In this document: piece after piece, positions 7,470-16,095 of the stretch | Numbering within the stretch: position 1 is the stretch's first letter | Layout: each line of letters opens with the position of its first letter | From: JAIMBK01 sp040755215 | GTDB taxonomy: Bacteria; Bacillota; Desulfotomaculia; Desulfotomaculales; Nap2-2B | Direction of reading: 5' to 3' | Length of the DNA stretch: 61,545 nt | NCBI GenBank assembly: GCA_040755215.1 | Contig: JBFMBG010000007.1 | Location: 1-61,545, forward strand | Program-made: the position numbers and the translations under genes | Notes under the pieces: generated by a model | Seen by the model: the letters and a program-made list of their open reading frames with translations, nothing else | What the model was told of the DNA's origin: nothing | The model's database searches: none

Positions 7470-9569
7470 ATGCGTTACACTTTAGCCGGCTTAACATGCG
7501 CCGACTGCGCCGCCAGGATCGAACAGGAACTGCGCAAACTGAAGGGCCTGGAAAGGGTCACCATTAATCTTGCCGACCCCGCGCTGGATTTGTCTCCCGA
7601 ACTGGTTCCGGCAGCCCAGGAGGCCGTCGCCCGCATTGAACCGGGCGTCAGGCTGGTGGCCCGGACAGGCGGCGGTTCTGCCGGCGAAAACGAAGAAGCA
7701 GGCGAGAAAAAACGCCTCTACTTAATCGGCGTTACTGCCTTGCTGCTGGCTGCCGGTTTTTCCTGGAAAGATTTGTTGCACCAAACACCTTATTCCTGGG
7801 CGGAATACCTGATTTTCGGCGCCGCCTACCTGCTGGCGGGCGGAAAAGTCGTCCGCACCGCCCTCCAGAACCTGGTCTACGGAAAGGTGTTTGATGAAAA
7901 CTTCTTATTGAGCATAGCCACCATCGGGGCCATCGCCATCCACCAGTTGCCCGAGGCCGTAGCGACGATGCTTTTTTACGCGGTGGGCGAGTATTTCCAG
8001 GACCGCGCCGTAAACCGCTCCCGCCGCTCCATCGCCACCCTTTTAGATATCCGCCCGGATTACGCCAACCTGCAGGTCGCTGGGGAAACCAGGCGGGTTT
8101 CTCCGGAAGACGTGGCGGTGGGGCAAACAATCGTGGTCAGGCCCGGGGAAAGAGTGCCCCTGGACGGCGAAATCATTGCCGGCGATTCCTCTGTTGACAC
8201 TTCGGCGCTCACCGGGGAAGCCGTGCCGCGAAAAGCAACAAAAGGAGAAAAAATCCTGGCCGGGATGATCAACGGGCAGGGTCTGCTCACCGTCAGGGTC
8301 ACCAAACCTTACCGGGAATCCTCCGTGGCCAGGATTATCGACCTGGTGGAAAAGGCGGGAGCCAGAAAGGCGCCTACCGAACAGTTTATCACCGCCTTTG
8401 CCCGCTACTACACCCCGGCAGTCGTGCTGTGCGCCGCGCTGCTGGCGGTCATTCCTCCCCTGGTGCTCCCCGGCGCCACCTTTGCCCAGTGGGTTTACCG
8501 GGCGCTGGTCCTGCTGGTGATCTCCTGCCCCTGCGCCCTGGTCATCTCCATCCCCCTGGGTTATTTCGGGGGGATCGGCGGGGCTTCCCGCCAGGGCATC
8601 CTGGTCAAGGGAGCCAATTACCTGGAGGCGCTGGCCAACCTGCACACGGTAGTTTTTGACAAAACCGGCACGCTGACCAGGGGGGTTTTCCGGGTGACCC
8701 GGGTCGTCCCCCGCAACGGATTTTCGGAAGAAGCGGTGCTTGCCGCCGCGGCCGCGGCCGAGATTCATTCCACCCACCCGATTGCCCAATCCATCCGCGA
8801 AGCCTACGGCCGGGAAATTTCTCCGGACAGGGTGAGCGCCTACCGGGAAATTCCCGGCTACGGCGTGAGCGCGCAGGTGGACGGTAAAACGGTCCTGGCC
8901 GGCAGCGACCGCCTGCTGCACCGGGCGGGAATCGCCCACGACGTCTGCAACATCGAAGGGACGGCGGTTTACGTAAGTATCGACGGAACCTTTGCCGGCT
9001 ACCTCGTGATTGCCGACGAAATCAAGCCGGACGCCGCGGCCGCCCTGGCCAGGCTCAAAAGCCTGGGGATCAAGAAAACGGTCATGCTTACCGGCGATGA
9101 AGAGGCAGCAGCCCGCCGGGTGGCCCAAACCCTGGGCATCGCGAGTTATTTCGCCGACCTGTTGCCGGAAGACAAAGTAAAGAAAGTGGAAGAATTGCAA
9201 GCCGCGCTTCCCAACCGGCGAAAACAAAAGCTGGCCTTCGTGGGTGACGGCATCAACGACGCTCCGGTGATCACCCGGGCGGACGTCGGGATCGCCATGG
9301 GCGGTCTGGGCTCCGACGCGGCCATTGCGGCGGCCGACGTGGTCCTCATGGAAGACGATCCCTCCCGGCTGGCCGCGGCGGTGGAAATAGCCCGGCGCAC
9401 CGGCCGGATCGTGCGGCAAAACATTGTCGCCGCCCTGGGGATGAAGGCATTTTTCCTCGGGCTGGGTGCCTTCGGAGCGGCCACTATCTGGGAAGCCGTC
9501 TTCGCCGACGTGGGCGTGGCCCTTTTAGCCATCCTGAACGCCACACGGGCCATGCGGTACAGGAAATAA
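7470..9569 (+). CDS. cadA: Cd2+/Zn2+/Pb2+-exporting P-type ATPase
   Basis: A 699-residue PIB-type ATPase that pumps soft divalent metals out of the cell. In order: an N-terminal HMA domain with GLTCADCAARIE, membrane helices, the actuator motif TGEAVPR, the transmembrane CPC motif (VISCPCALVISIPLG), the phosphorylated Asp in VFDKTGTLTRG, the HP motif (STHPIAQSI), and the hinge GDGINDAPV. The last helices contain MKAFFLG and ADVGVALLA, matching the Lys and Asp of Zn/Cd/Pb (PIB-2) pumps rather than copper pumps. The ATG at 7470 follows AGGGGG by nine bases and is preferred to the upstream GTG at 7398. Confidence 0.93.
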   Translation: MRYTLAGLTCADCAARIEQELRKLKGLERVTINLADPALDLSPELVPAAQEAVARIEPGVRLVARTGGGSAGENEEAGEKKRLYLIGVTALLLAAGFSWKDLLHQTPYSWAEYLIFGAAYLLAGGKVVRTALQNLVYGKVFDENFLLSIATIGAIAIHQLPEAVATMLFYAVGEYFQDRAVNRSRRSIATLLDIRPDYANLQVAGETRRVSPEDVAVGQTIVVRPGERVPLDGEIIAGDSSVDTSALTGEAVPRKATKGEKILAGMINGQGLLTVRVTKPYRESSVARIIDLVEKAGARKAPTEQFITAFARYYTPAVVLCAALLAVIPPLVLPGATFAQWVYRALVLLVISCPCALVISIPLGYFGGIGGASRQGILVKGANYLEALANLHTVVFDKTGTLTRGVFRVTRVVPRNGFSEEAVLAAAAAAEIHSTHPIAQSIREAYGREISPDRVSAYREIPGYGVSAQVDGKTVLAGSDRLLHRAGIAHDVCNIEGTAVYVSIDGTFAGYLVIADEIKPDAAAALARLKSLGIKKTVMLTGDEEAAARRVAQTLGIASYFADLLPEDKVKKVEELQAALPNRRKQKLAFVGDGINDAPVITRADVGIAMGGLGSDAAIAAADVVLMEDDPSRLAAAVEIARRTGRIVRQNIVAALGMKAFFLGLGAFGAATIWEAVFADVGVALLAILNATRAMRYRK

Positions 9570-9574
9570 ATTTT

Positions 9575-10399
9575 TTAACCGGCCACCTGGGGGTATAACC
9601 AGGTGGCGACGGCGACGCTGATAACGCTGGCGAAGAAAAGCACCCCCACGTCCAGGGCCCAGTTGTCGAGCTGACCGGTCACCAGAGCGCCGCGCAAAAA
9701 ATCCACCATGTAGCTTAACGGGTTGACCATCGCCACCACCTTCAACCAGGAGGGCATGATCGAAACCGGGTAAAGGGCGTTGGAAGCAAAGAACAACGGC
9801 ATGGTCAGGAGCTGACCGACGCCCATAAAGCGCTCGCGCGTTTTCACCAGGGCGGCGATGATCATGGAAAGAGTGGCAAAAAAGACCGCCCCAAGCGTGG
9901 CCACGCAAGCGGCGCCCAGCAGGCCCGGAAAATGCCAGCGCAACGGGATGCCGATTGCCGCCGCCAGCAAAAAAACGATCCCCGCCTGGCTGAGTGCGCG
10001 CACTCCCGCCGCCAGGGCCTTGCCCAGCACCAGCGCCAGGCGCGGCACCGGCATGGCCAGAAACTTCTGGAGAATCCCCATGTCCTTCTCCCAGATAATG
10101 GAGATCCCGAAGAAAATGGCGATGAACATCACCGATTGGGATAAAATCCCCGGCGTCAGAAAGGCCTGATAAGACACTCCTTCCGGGTAAAAGGCCCGCA
10201 CCTGGGCAAACGTCTGGCCGAAAATGACCAGCCACAGCACGGGCTGAATGGAACGGGTCAATAAATCGGAGGGTTCGTGGCGCAGCTTGCGCACTTCCAT
10301 TTCCGTCATGGCCAGAACACTGTTGAGCGTGTTCCGGAGTATTTTGAACAGCGCTTCAACCGAGGCGGCGGCTGAGCCGGCGGACCTGCTTAAGTTCAT
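9575..10399 (-). CDS. ABC-2 type transporter permease (DrrB-like)
   Basis: A 274-residue permease with six membrane helices, the ABC-2 motif region around NPLSYMVDFLRGALV, and a cytoplasmic N-terminus. It pairs with the ATPase encoded just upstream, whose 3' end overlaps this start by 44 bases. The ATG at 10399 has AGGAGGT seven bases ahead. DrrAB-type exporters move drugs, lipids or polymers; the sequence does not fix the substrate. It converges on the metal ATPase with only five bases between stops. Confidence 0.88.
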   Translation of the reverse strand: MNLSRSAGSAAASVEALFKILRNTLNSVLAMTEMEVRKLRHEPSDLLTRSIQPVLWLVIFGQTFAQVRAFYPEGVSYQAFLTPGILSQSVMFIAIFFGISIIWEKDMGILQKFLAMPVPRLALVLGKALAAGVRALSQAGIVFLLAAAIGIPLRWHFPGLLGAACVATLGAVFFATLSMIIAALVKTRERFMGVGQLLTMPLFFASNALYPVSIMPSWLKVVAMVNPLSYMVDFLRGALVTGQLDNWALDVGVLFFASVISVAVATWLYPQVAG

Positions 10400-11207
10400 T
10401 ATAGTTACCTCCTGTAGTAAGCTGATTTCCCGTATAGTGCGCAAATACCTCGTCCAGGGAGGCAGCGGGGTCGCCGATGCTTTCCTTGAGCTCGGCCGGC
10501 GTCCCGGCAACCACCATTTTCCCCCGGTCGAGGATGCCCACCCGCCGGCAAACGGCGTCTGCTTCTTCCATGTAATGGGTGGTCAGCAAAATCGCCATCT
10601 GATATCTTTTGCGCAAATCCAGAAGCCTTTCCCAGACCCCTTTGCGCGCCACGGGGTCCAGTCCTACCGTCGGTTCATCCAGAAAAAGCACGCGGGGCTC
10701 ACCCAGCATGGCCTGGGCTATTTCCAGCCGCCGGACCATTCCCCCGGAATAATGGCGCACAAGCCTGGGCGCAGCTTCCGCCAGATCCATGAAGGCCAGC
10801 AGCTCCCGGATGCGGCGCTCCCGCTCGCTTCCCTTGAGTCCCAAGATTTTGGCAAAAATAAGCAAATTTTCGTAACCAGTCAATGAGCCATCGACCGAAA
10901 GAGCCTGGGGTACATAACCGATGCATTGCCTGACCCGGGCTGCCTGGGTGCGCACATCGTAACCGCAGATTTTCGCTTCCCCGCCGTCCGGCCGCAACAG
11001 AGTGGTGAGCATCTTCACGATGGTCGTTTTCCCGGCGCCGTTGGGCCCCAAAAGGCCAAAGACCTCTCCGGCGCCCACGCTGAAAGAAACACCCTTTACC
11101 GCCGCGAAAGACCCGAACGAACGCCTTAAGTCCGTAACTTCAATGACCGCCTCCGTTTTTTCCGCCGGCTCCCCTGCTTCCATCTGCCCGGCTTCCATCC
11201 GCTCCAC
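10356..11207 (-). CDS. ABC transporter ATP-binding protein (DrrA-like)
   Basis: A 283-residue nucleotide-binding subunit. Walker A is LLGPNGAGKTT, the signature is YSGGMVRRLEIAQAM, Walker B is PRVLFLDEPTVGLDP, and the switch His is in ILLTTHYMEEAD. The C-terminal extension of about 50 residues is typical of DrrA/CcmA exporters. The first 20 residues are weakly conserved, so a start a few codons later is possible. It forms a two-gene operon with the overlapping permease. Confidence 0.92.
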   Translation of the reverse strand: MERMEAGQMEAGEPAEKTEAVIEVTDLRRSFGSFAAVKGVSFSVGAGEVFGLLGPNGAGKTTIVKMLTTLLRPDGGEAKICGYDVRTQAARVRQCIGYVPQALSVDGSLTGYENLLIFAKILGLKGSERERRIRELLAFMDLAEAAPRLVRHYSGGMVRRLEIAQAMLGEPRVLFLDEPTVGLDPVARKGVWERLLDLRKRYQMAILLTTHYMEEADAVCRRVGILDRGKMVVAGTPAELKESIGDPAASLDEVFAHYTGNQLTTGGNYNELKQVRRLSRRLG

Positions 11208-11363
11208 CTCCTGCTCCGCCCCCTCTATTTTATATTAAACAGATCCCTATTAACAAATTTTTTTCGGCAAACCCCTCTAAAAACGATTTTTTAGTTCGTA
11301 ACTATTAATAAAAGAGGCGGACAACATTTCCAGCCAGTCCATTTCTCTTAAGGAGGTAAAAAA

Positions 11364-12518
11364 ATGCACCGAAGAAGCTTTCAAAAATGGTTTACTGTGC
11401 TGCTGGCGGTAATTTTTCTTTGCGGGGCGGCCTTCCCCGTCTGGGCGGCCGATCGTCCCGAGAAAAAAGACTATGGGAAAGGCAGGCATTTTCCCAGGGA
11501 AGTAACCGAAACAGATCTTGACCAGGATAACGAGCAAGATAACGACGACATGGAAAGCGCCGAACAAAATGACGAAGAAATGGAAAGTGAAAAAGGGAAT
11601 AAAGATAAAAAAAGAGAGCGGGCGAGAGAGCATGAGCGCCTGAATAAGGGGAAAAATAACGACAACGGGTTAAAAATCCGCCTGGAAGTGGAACTGGAGG
11701 AAGAAACTGAAGCCGGGCTGGCAGAAGACGAACTTCCGAAGAAAAATGACCGGGCCGGTCTGGAAAAACTCACTGAAAAACTGGCAGCCATGCTGAGCGC
11801 ACAGCCAGAAAACACCAAACTGATGCACCGGCTGGCCGTTTATTACCGCAACCTGGGCGATTACGACAAAGCCATTGAGCTTTGCAAAAAAATCCTGGAA
11901 ACCGACCCCGCCAACCAGCAAGCGCTGGTGTTAATGGCCTTAAGCTACCGGGCCAAAGGAGACATCGCGGCGGCCATTGAACAACTGCAGCAGTTGCTGG
12001 CGGAAAAAGAAACCGTGGGCCACTCCGTATACGCCTACCTGGGCATTTTGCACGAAGCCGCAGGGAACCTTGCGCGGGCTGTGGAAAGCGTGGAAAAAGC
12101 CGTCTACGCGGCGGGAACCGGCCAAAAGGAATACCGCCACAAGCTGGGTGAGCTCTACGCCAAAGCCAACGTTCCCGGCCTGAAGATATTCATCCGCGGC
12201 CGGAAGATAAAACCCGACGTCCCGCCTTTCATCGAAAACGGCCGGACGCTGATCCCGGTGCGGGCGGTGGCGGAGGCCCTCGGTCTGGACGTAAAATATG
12301 CAAACGGAACCGTCACGATTACCAACCCGGCCAACGGTAAAACAGTTGTCTTATTCATCGGCCGCCAAGAGGCGCTGGCCGGGAATCAAACAGTAACCCT
12401 GGAAGCGGCGGCAAAAATCAAAGGAGCGCGCGCCTTCGTTCCGTTAAGGTTTGTGACCGAAACGCTGGGCGCGAGCGTCGACTACCTTGGGGATGGCCAG
12501 ATCGTCACAGTGGATTAA
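11364..12518 (+). CDS. Secreted TPR protein with copper-amine-oxidase-N (stalk) domain
   Basis: A 384-residue exported protein behind a strong AAGGAGG site. Residues 1-29 are a signal peptide ending VWAA. Residues about 30-130 are an extremely charged Asp/Glu/Lys/Arg-rich stretch. Residues about 125-250 form TPR-like helical repeats (LMHRLAVYYRNLGDYDKAIEL and two more). Residues about 265-384 are a copper-amine-oxidase N-terminal-like domain with paired blocks GRTLIPVRAVAEALG and ARAFVPLRFVTETLG. In Clostridia such domains occur in many wall-associated proteins. Role unknown; probably an envelope scaffold. Confidence 0.85.
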   Translation: MHRRSFQKWFTVLLAVIFLCGAAFPVWAADRPEKKDYGKGRHFPREVTETDLDQDNEQDNDDMESAEQNDEEMESEKGNKDKKRERAREHERLNKGKNNDNGLKIRLEVELEEETEAGLAEDELPKKNDRAGLEKLTEKLAAMLSAQPENTKLMHRLAVYYRNLGDYDKAIELCKKILETDPANQQALVLMALSYRAKGDIAAAIEQLQQLLAEKETVGHSVYAYLGILHEAAGNLARAVESVEKAVYAAGTGQKEYRHKLGELYAKANVPGLKIFIRGRKIKPDVPPFIENGRTLIPVRAVAEALGLDVKYANGTVTITNPANGKTVVLFIGRQEALAGNQTVTLEAAAKIKGARAFVPLRFVTETLGASVDYLGDGQIVTVD

Positions 12519-12544
12519 GGCAGGTTAAGAAGACGGAAAATAAC

Positions 12545-12584
12545 AAACCGGCGGGAATTCCCGGCAAAGGAGCCGCCGGTTTTT
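12545..12584 (+). terminator. Rho-independent terminator after the TPR gene
   Basis: AAACCGGCGG (12545-12554) pairs with CCGCCGGTTT (12573-12582), followed directly by further T residues, 27 bases after the stop codon. Confidence 0.8.
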
Positions 12585-12612
12585 ATTTCCATTCTTTTTC
12601 ATAATTCCGCCG

Positions 12613-12747
12613 GCAAAAGGCTTTATTTAACTGAGGCAAACGTTTTAGTTAAAGAGGTGCGGCTGGACCGGGTGCAGTTTGCTCTGAAACCCGCATCCTG
12701 CCGCTATTACCTGATTGCGCGGCGGCTGGCCGCGGTGAACAAATAGG
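12613..12747 (+). pseudogene. Short open frame, possible gene remnant
   Basis: Between the terminator and the next gene is an open frame ending ...SCRYYLIARRLAAVNK-stop, containing EANVLVKEVRLDRVQFALK. Its codon use looks coding, but it has no convincing start signal or recognisable family. It may be the tail of a decayed gene. The rest of the 300-base spacer shows nothing else. Confidence 0.25.
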
Positions 12748-12821
12748 AAAGCCAAGGCTTATCTCCTTTTTTACGTATTTTTAGTATGCCGGATAAGAAG
12801 AGGGGGATTTCCATTTTGCCC

Positions 12822-13340
12822 TCAGCGGCACTCCTCAACTCTTGGTGGCTTCAACATAAGCTCCAGCAGGTAACCAGTGCCGATCACGGCCGGGAGGGTC
12901 AGCGCGAGGCGCAAAAGCGAAAAGGACAGCCCCATAAATTTAATCTCCATCATCAGCATAGGAATTTTAATCGTCGCCCAGGTGCCCAGGAAAATCACCG
13001 CGTTGGCCAGCCGGCAGCCTTTTTTGAGCAGGGCGGCGGCGACCGGAAAACCAACGTAAAGGGGGCCGGCCGCCGCCGTGGCCACCAAAATGGAGATCGC
13101 CACGCCCCGGGCGCCGGATTCCGGACCCACGTTTTTTTCCACGATCTGCCGGGGCACCCAAACATCCAGCAGGCCCACCAGGACAAAAACAGGGGGAATA
13201 AAAAGGAGCATTTCCACCAGGTAGTCCAGGGAGCTTTTGATCGCCACGATCCCTTTTGCCGGGTAATGCCAGCCCAGAAAGATGTCCACCGCCGCCACCA
13301 GCATAAACAGGGCGTAGCTTTTCAGGGTATTGGTTTTCAC
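12822..13340 (-). CDS. Permease half A (DUF318-type, two-gene form)
   Basis: A 172-residue membrane protein with about four to five helices. It carries the family motif ATAAAGPLYVGFPVAAALLKKG, which in one-piece permeases corresponds to the CS-T-LP and GPAINV segments. It overlaps the preceding half-protein gene by four bases, a sign of translational coupling, so the two halves should form one transporter. Related permeases export metals or organoarsenicals; the substrate here is not shown. A full-length relative lies at 16785-17957. Confidence 0.72.
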   Translation of the reverse strand: MKTNTLKSYALFMLVAAVDIFLGWHYPAKGIVAIKSSLDYLVEMLLFIPPVFVLVGLLDVWVPRQIVEKNVGPESGARGVAISILVATAAAGPLYVGFPVAAALLKKGCRLANAVIFLGTWATIKIPMLMMEIKFMGLSFSLLRLALTLPAVIGTGYLLELMLKPPRVEECR

Positions 13341-13816
13341 TGCAGGATCACCCCCATCAAGGTGCCGATAACCAGCGCCAGCGTAAAACCGAGGGCATTG
13401 CGCCAGAGGGTGAACTTTTTACCGAATAAGGCAACTTCCAGCGGTGCCGTAACAATTCCCACCATCAGCAAAGTGGTAATAAAGACGGCCACCGCCGTCA
13501 GGCCGGCGCCGGCCTGCAAGAAAGAGGCCGCCAGGGGAAAGGCAATGAAGGCGGGAATCAGGGTCACCGCCCCGGCAAGAGAAATGAGCAGAATCCCGAA
13601 GGGGCTGTTGCTCCCGAAAAGGCCCGCGATCACTTCCCGCGGGACGAGCGCCAGGATAACCCCGATCAACCCGATGATCCCGAGCATGGCGGGAAGCATG
13701 TGCAAAAAAGAATTCCCGGCCGCCTTAAGCGCCTTTTTCGTTTTTTGCCGGTCGCGGCGAAAAGAATACAGCAGGGCTCCGGCGGCCAGGACATATAAAA
13801 CAAGGTTGAAAAGCAC
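13337..13816 (-). CDS. Permease half B (DUF318-type, two-gene form)
   Basis: A membrane protein of 159 residues if started at the GTG at 13816, which follows AAAGGG by eight bases and sits just before the first helix. The frame is open to a TTG at 13909, but that extension contains a GC-rich hairpin and lacks hydrophobic or conserved sequence. Motifs: SFLHMLPAMLGIIGLIG, LAGAVTLIPAFIAFPLAASFLQAGAG, MVGIVTAPLEVALFGKKF. It is co-transcribed with half A and lies behind a PadR regulator. Confidence 0.68.
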   Translation of the reverse strand: MLFNLVLYVLAAGALLYSFRRDRQKTKKALKAAGNSFLHMLPAMLGIIGLIGVILALVPREVIAGLFGSNSPFGILLISLAGAVTLIPAFIAFPLAASFLQAGAGLTAVAVFITTLLMVGIVTAPLEVALFGKKFTLWRNALGFTLALVIGTLMGVILQ

Positions 13817-13937
13817 GGGAACAACCCTTTCTTTGTAAGTCTGGAAGAACTCCCCCTCCCGCGCGAGGCGCGGGAGAAAAACAAGAGAAACAAATCCGGC
13901 TTTGATCAATTCAACCGGGGTTTACCCCTGCCGGAAG

Positions 13938-14354
13938 TCACTCCTCCTCCCCGCCCCCGGAGGAGAAGCACCGGTCGAATTCCTCTAAAAAACCCCCTAA
14001 AGATTCCTTGCGCCGGCGAATCTGGACGGCCCACGCCTGCAGGTAACTCTCCCCTTCCGGGGTCAGGGAATAAACCTTGCGTGCCGGTCCGCCGCTGCCG
14101 GGATCCAAACGCGAGGCTATCATACCCTCCTCCTCCAGGCGGCGCAGGTGGCGGTAAATCACTCCCGGATCGGGCACCGCCTCCAGGAAAGGCAGGCCGT
14201 CCAATTTCTCCGCCAGCTTGTACCCGTGCGCCGGCTTTTTCTTTAACAGCAACAAAAGGCAGGGAACAATTAAGCCCTCCAGCCGCGGCTGGTGTTCGGA
14301 ACAGCCGCAGCCGCGGGGGAATCCGTGGTGAAATCCGCCCGCTGGTCCACACAT
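13938..14354 (-). CDS. PadR-family transcriptional regulator with Cys/His-rich N-terminus
   Basis: A 138-residue winged-helix regulator. The PadR core is residues about 27-115 (LKKKPAHGYKLAEKLDGL; DPGVIYRHLRRLEEEGMI; ARKVYSLTPEGE). The first 22 residues are unusually rich in Cys, His and Gly (MCGPAGGFHHGFPRGCGCSE), which suggests a metal-binding sensor, although this is inferred from composition. The ATG at 14354 lies eight bases after AAGGAG. It is first in a probable operon with the two permease halves. Confidence 0.87.
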   Translation of the reverse strand: MCGPAGGFHHGFPRGCGCSEHQPRLEGLIVPCLLLLLKKKPAHGYKLAEKLDGLPFLEAVPDPGVIYRHLRRLEEEGMIASRLDPGSGGPARKVYSLTPEGESYLQAWAVQIRRRKESLGGFLEEFDRCFSSGGGEEE

Positions 14355-14385
14355 AGAAAACACTCCTTTTATCTAAGGTTGTTAA

Positions 14386-14427
14386 ATCACTAGTGACATT
14401 ATATCACTACTGTCTTATTGAAGTCAA
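14386..14427 (-). promoter_or_regulatory. padR promoter with overlapping palindromic operator
   Basis: On the minus strand TTGACT (14427-14422), 18 bases, TATAAT (14403-14398). Just downstream is a near-perfect palindrome ATCACTAGTGAC (14386-14397), with a second half-site TATCACTA (14402-14409) covering the -10 box. This is well placed for PadR autorepression. Confidence 0.7.
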
Positions 14428-14488
14428 CTATAAATTAACCCCCTCAGCGAGGAGTTTTACTGGTCTTTACGAACGGGTGCGGGGCAAG

Positions 14489-15535
14489 TTAGTGGGCGAA
14501 GTATTTTCGCCGGAAGGCCAGGGCCACGTTCACCAGGCTGATCAGCACCGGGACCTCCACCAGGGGGCCGATGACGGTGGCGAAGGCCTGCCCGGACTGG
14601 ATGCCGAAAACGGCCACGGCCACGGCGATGGCCAGCTCAAAGTCGTTACTGGCCGCCGTAAAGGCGATGGTGGTGGTCTTCCCGTAATCGGCGCCGATCC
14701 ACCTGCCCAGGAAAAAAGTAACCAGCCACATGAACAAAAAGTAGATGGTGAGCGGAATAACCACGCGCACCACGTCGAGGGGGAGGGTGACAATCACTTC
14801 GCCCTTTAAAGAAAACATGACCAGGATAGTAAATAAGAGGGCAATCAACGTGATCCGGCTGATCCGGGGAATGAAATTTTGTTCGTACCAGTCGCGTCCT
14901 TTGGTTTTCACCAGCGGGGTACGGGTAATGATGGCCCCCAAAAAGGGAATGCCCAGGTAAACAAAAACGCTCTTGGCGATTTCCGCCATGGAAACCTCGA
15001 CAATGGCGCCGGTAAGACCAATCCAGGAAGGAATGACGGTGATGAAGATATAGGCGTAAACGGAATAGGTGAGCACCTGGAAAACGGCGTTAAAGGCGAC
15101 CAGGCCGGCCGCGTATTCGGGACTGCCGTCCGCCAGATGGTTCCAGACCAGCACCATGGCGATGCAGCGGGCAAGACCCACCAGAATAACACCAGTCATC
15201 AAATCCGGTTTATCGGGCAAGAGCAGCACGGCCAAAACAAACATCACAATCGGCCCTACAATCCAGTTCTGCACGAGGGATAGGGTCAACAGCTTTTTAT
15301 CTTTGAAAACGGTGGGCATTTCTTCATAGCGCACCCTGGCCAGGGGCGGGTACATCATCAAGATTAAGCCGATGGCGATGGGAATGTTCGTCGTCCCCAC
15401 CTGGAATTTTCCCCAGAAATTAGCAATCTGGGGATATACGTAACCTGCTCCCACACCGACAAACATGGCCAAAAAAATCCACAGGGTCAGGTAGCGATCC
15501 AGAAAAGAAAGTTTTTTCGTAACCGGTTCCGCCAT
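14489..15535 (-). CDS. acr3: Arsenite efflux permease ACR3
   Basis: A 348-residue ten-helix transporter of the bile/arsenite/riboflavin transporter superfamily, ACR3 type. The catalytically essential Cys lies in GLARCIAMVLVWNHLA; other family segments are LMMYPPLARVRYEEMP, NFIPRISRITLIALLFTI and TAASNDFELAIAVAV. It exports As(III) using the proton motive force. It is the last of five minus-strand genes beginning with an ArsR repressor, so expression should be arsenic-induced. Confidence 0.95.
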   Translation of the reverse strand: MAEPVTKKLSFLDRYLTLWIFLAMFVGVGAGYVYPQIANFWGKFQVGTTNIPIAIGLILMMYPPLARVRYEEMPTVFKDKKLLTLSLVQNWIVGPIVMFVLAVLLLPDKPDLMTGVILVGLARCIAMVLVWNHLADGSPEYAAGLVAFNAVFQVLTYSVYAYIFITVIPSWIGLTGAIVEVSMAEIAKSVFVYLGIPFLGAIITRTPLVKTKGRDWYEQNFIPRISRITLIALLFTILVMFSLKGEVIVTLPLDVVRVVIPLTIYFLFMWLVTFFLGRWIGADYGKTTTIAFTAASNDFELAIAVAVAVFGIQSGQAFATVIGPLVEVPVLISLVNVALAFRRKYFAH

Positions 15536-15659
15536 TTGCTAAATTCCCCCTTTTTAGTCTAACAGGGTTGTTTTCAAACCCGGCCCTGCTCCGGTGCGCC
15601 AGGCCGGCCGGACCGAAAACAACCTTCTTCCAGGCAGAAATTTTCCTCCCGTCTTTAAT

Positions 15660-16025
15660 TTACAGGCCACAGGCGGCGATAACTTTCTGCACGTCGCTTT
15701 CGTTTAAATCCAGGTTATAATTTTTCTCGATGCCCAGGCTGGTTACTTCCACGTACTTTGAGATCGGTACTCCGGCGTGTGCGCAGGTATTTTTCGCGCA
15801 GGCTACGGGGCAGCCGTCGATAACCACCAGCTGGCTGGCGCCTTTGCACGATTCCACGATGCCGTCCACGTGCCCGCCAACTCCGGCCAGGCAGTACATT
15901 TTACCCTTTCCCTCCCTGGTCAGACCCACGGCGGCCGCGTTGGCCAGCTGGCCGACATTGCTACCGCCCGAGCAGGCCAGGATTAAAACGGGACTTGCTT
16001 CGCAGGTGCAACATACTTCGGACAT
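15660..16025 (-). CDS. DGC-motif putative zinc-binding protein in the ars operon
   Basis: A 121-residue protein with the family's namesake DGC motif in VVIDGCPVACAKNTC and further cysteines at SEVCCTCE, LACSGG, YCLAG and ESCKG. The ATG at 16025 follows GGGGAGGA by five bases. The family is predicted to bind metal through its clustered Cys. Its place between a CxxC thioredoxin fusion and ACR3 suggests a role in metalloid capture or reduction, which is inference from context. Confidence 0.8.
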   Translation of the reverse strand: MSEVCCTCEASPVLILACSGGSNVGQLANAAAVGLTREGKGKMYCLAGVGGHVDGIVESCKGASQLVVIDGCPVACAKNTCAHAGVPISKYVEVTSLGIEKNYNLDLNESDVQKVIAACGL

Positions 16026-16095
16026 ATCTCTATCCTCCCCAAAGATTTTGATTTTGACCATTCCACCAGTTCACGTCACTATTTCCAACATAAAG

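Noticed and set aside
8043..9419. 458-codon open frame antisense to the P-type ATPase
   Set aside because: A GC-rich shadow frame: Gly/Arg/His-rich product without domains, while the plus strand carries all catalytic motifs of the ATPase.
11277..11633. 118-codon minus-strand frame with a hydrophobic Phe/Ile-rich product
   Set aside because: Arises from the Lys/Glu-rich coding of the secreted TPR protein read on the other strand; it would overlap that gene's ribosome site and signal peptide.
12786..13838. 350-codon plus-strand frame over the two-gene permease
   Set aside because: Antisense to two coupled membrane protein genes with clear helices and motifs; the product is Gln/His/Arg-rich and unlike any protein family.
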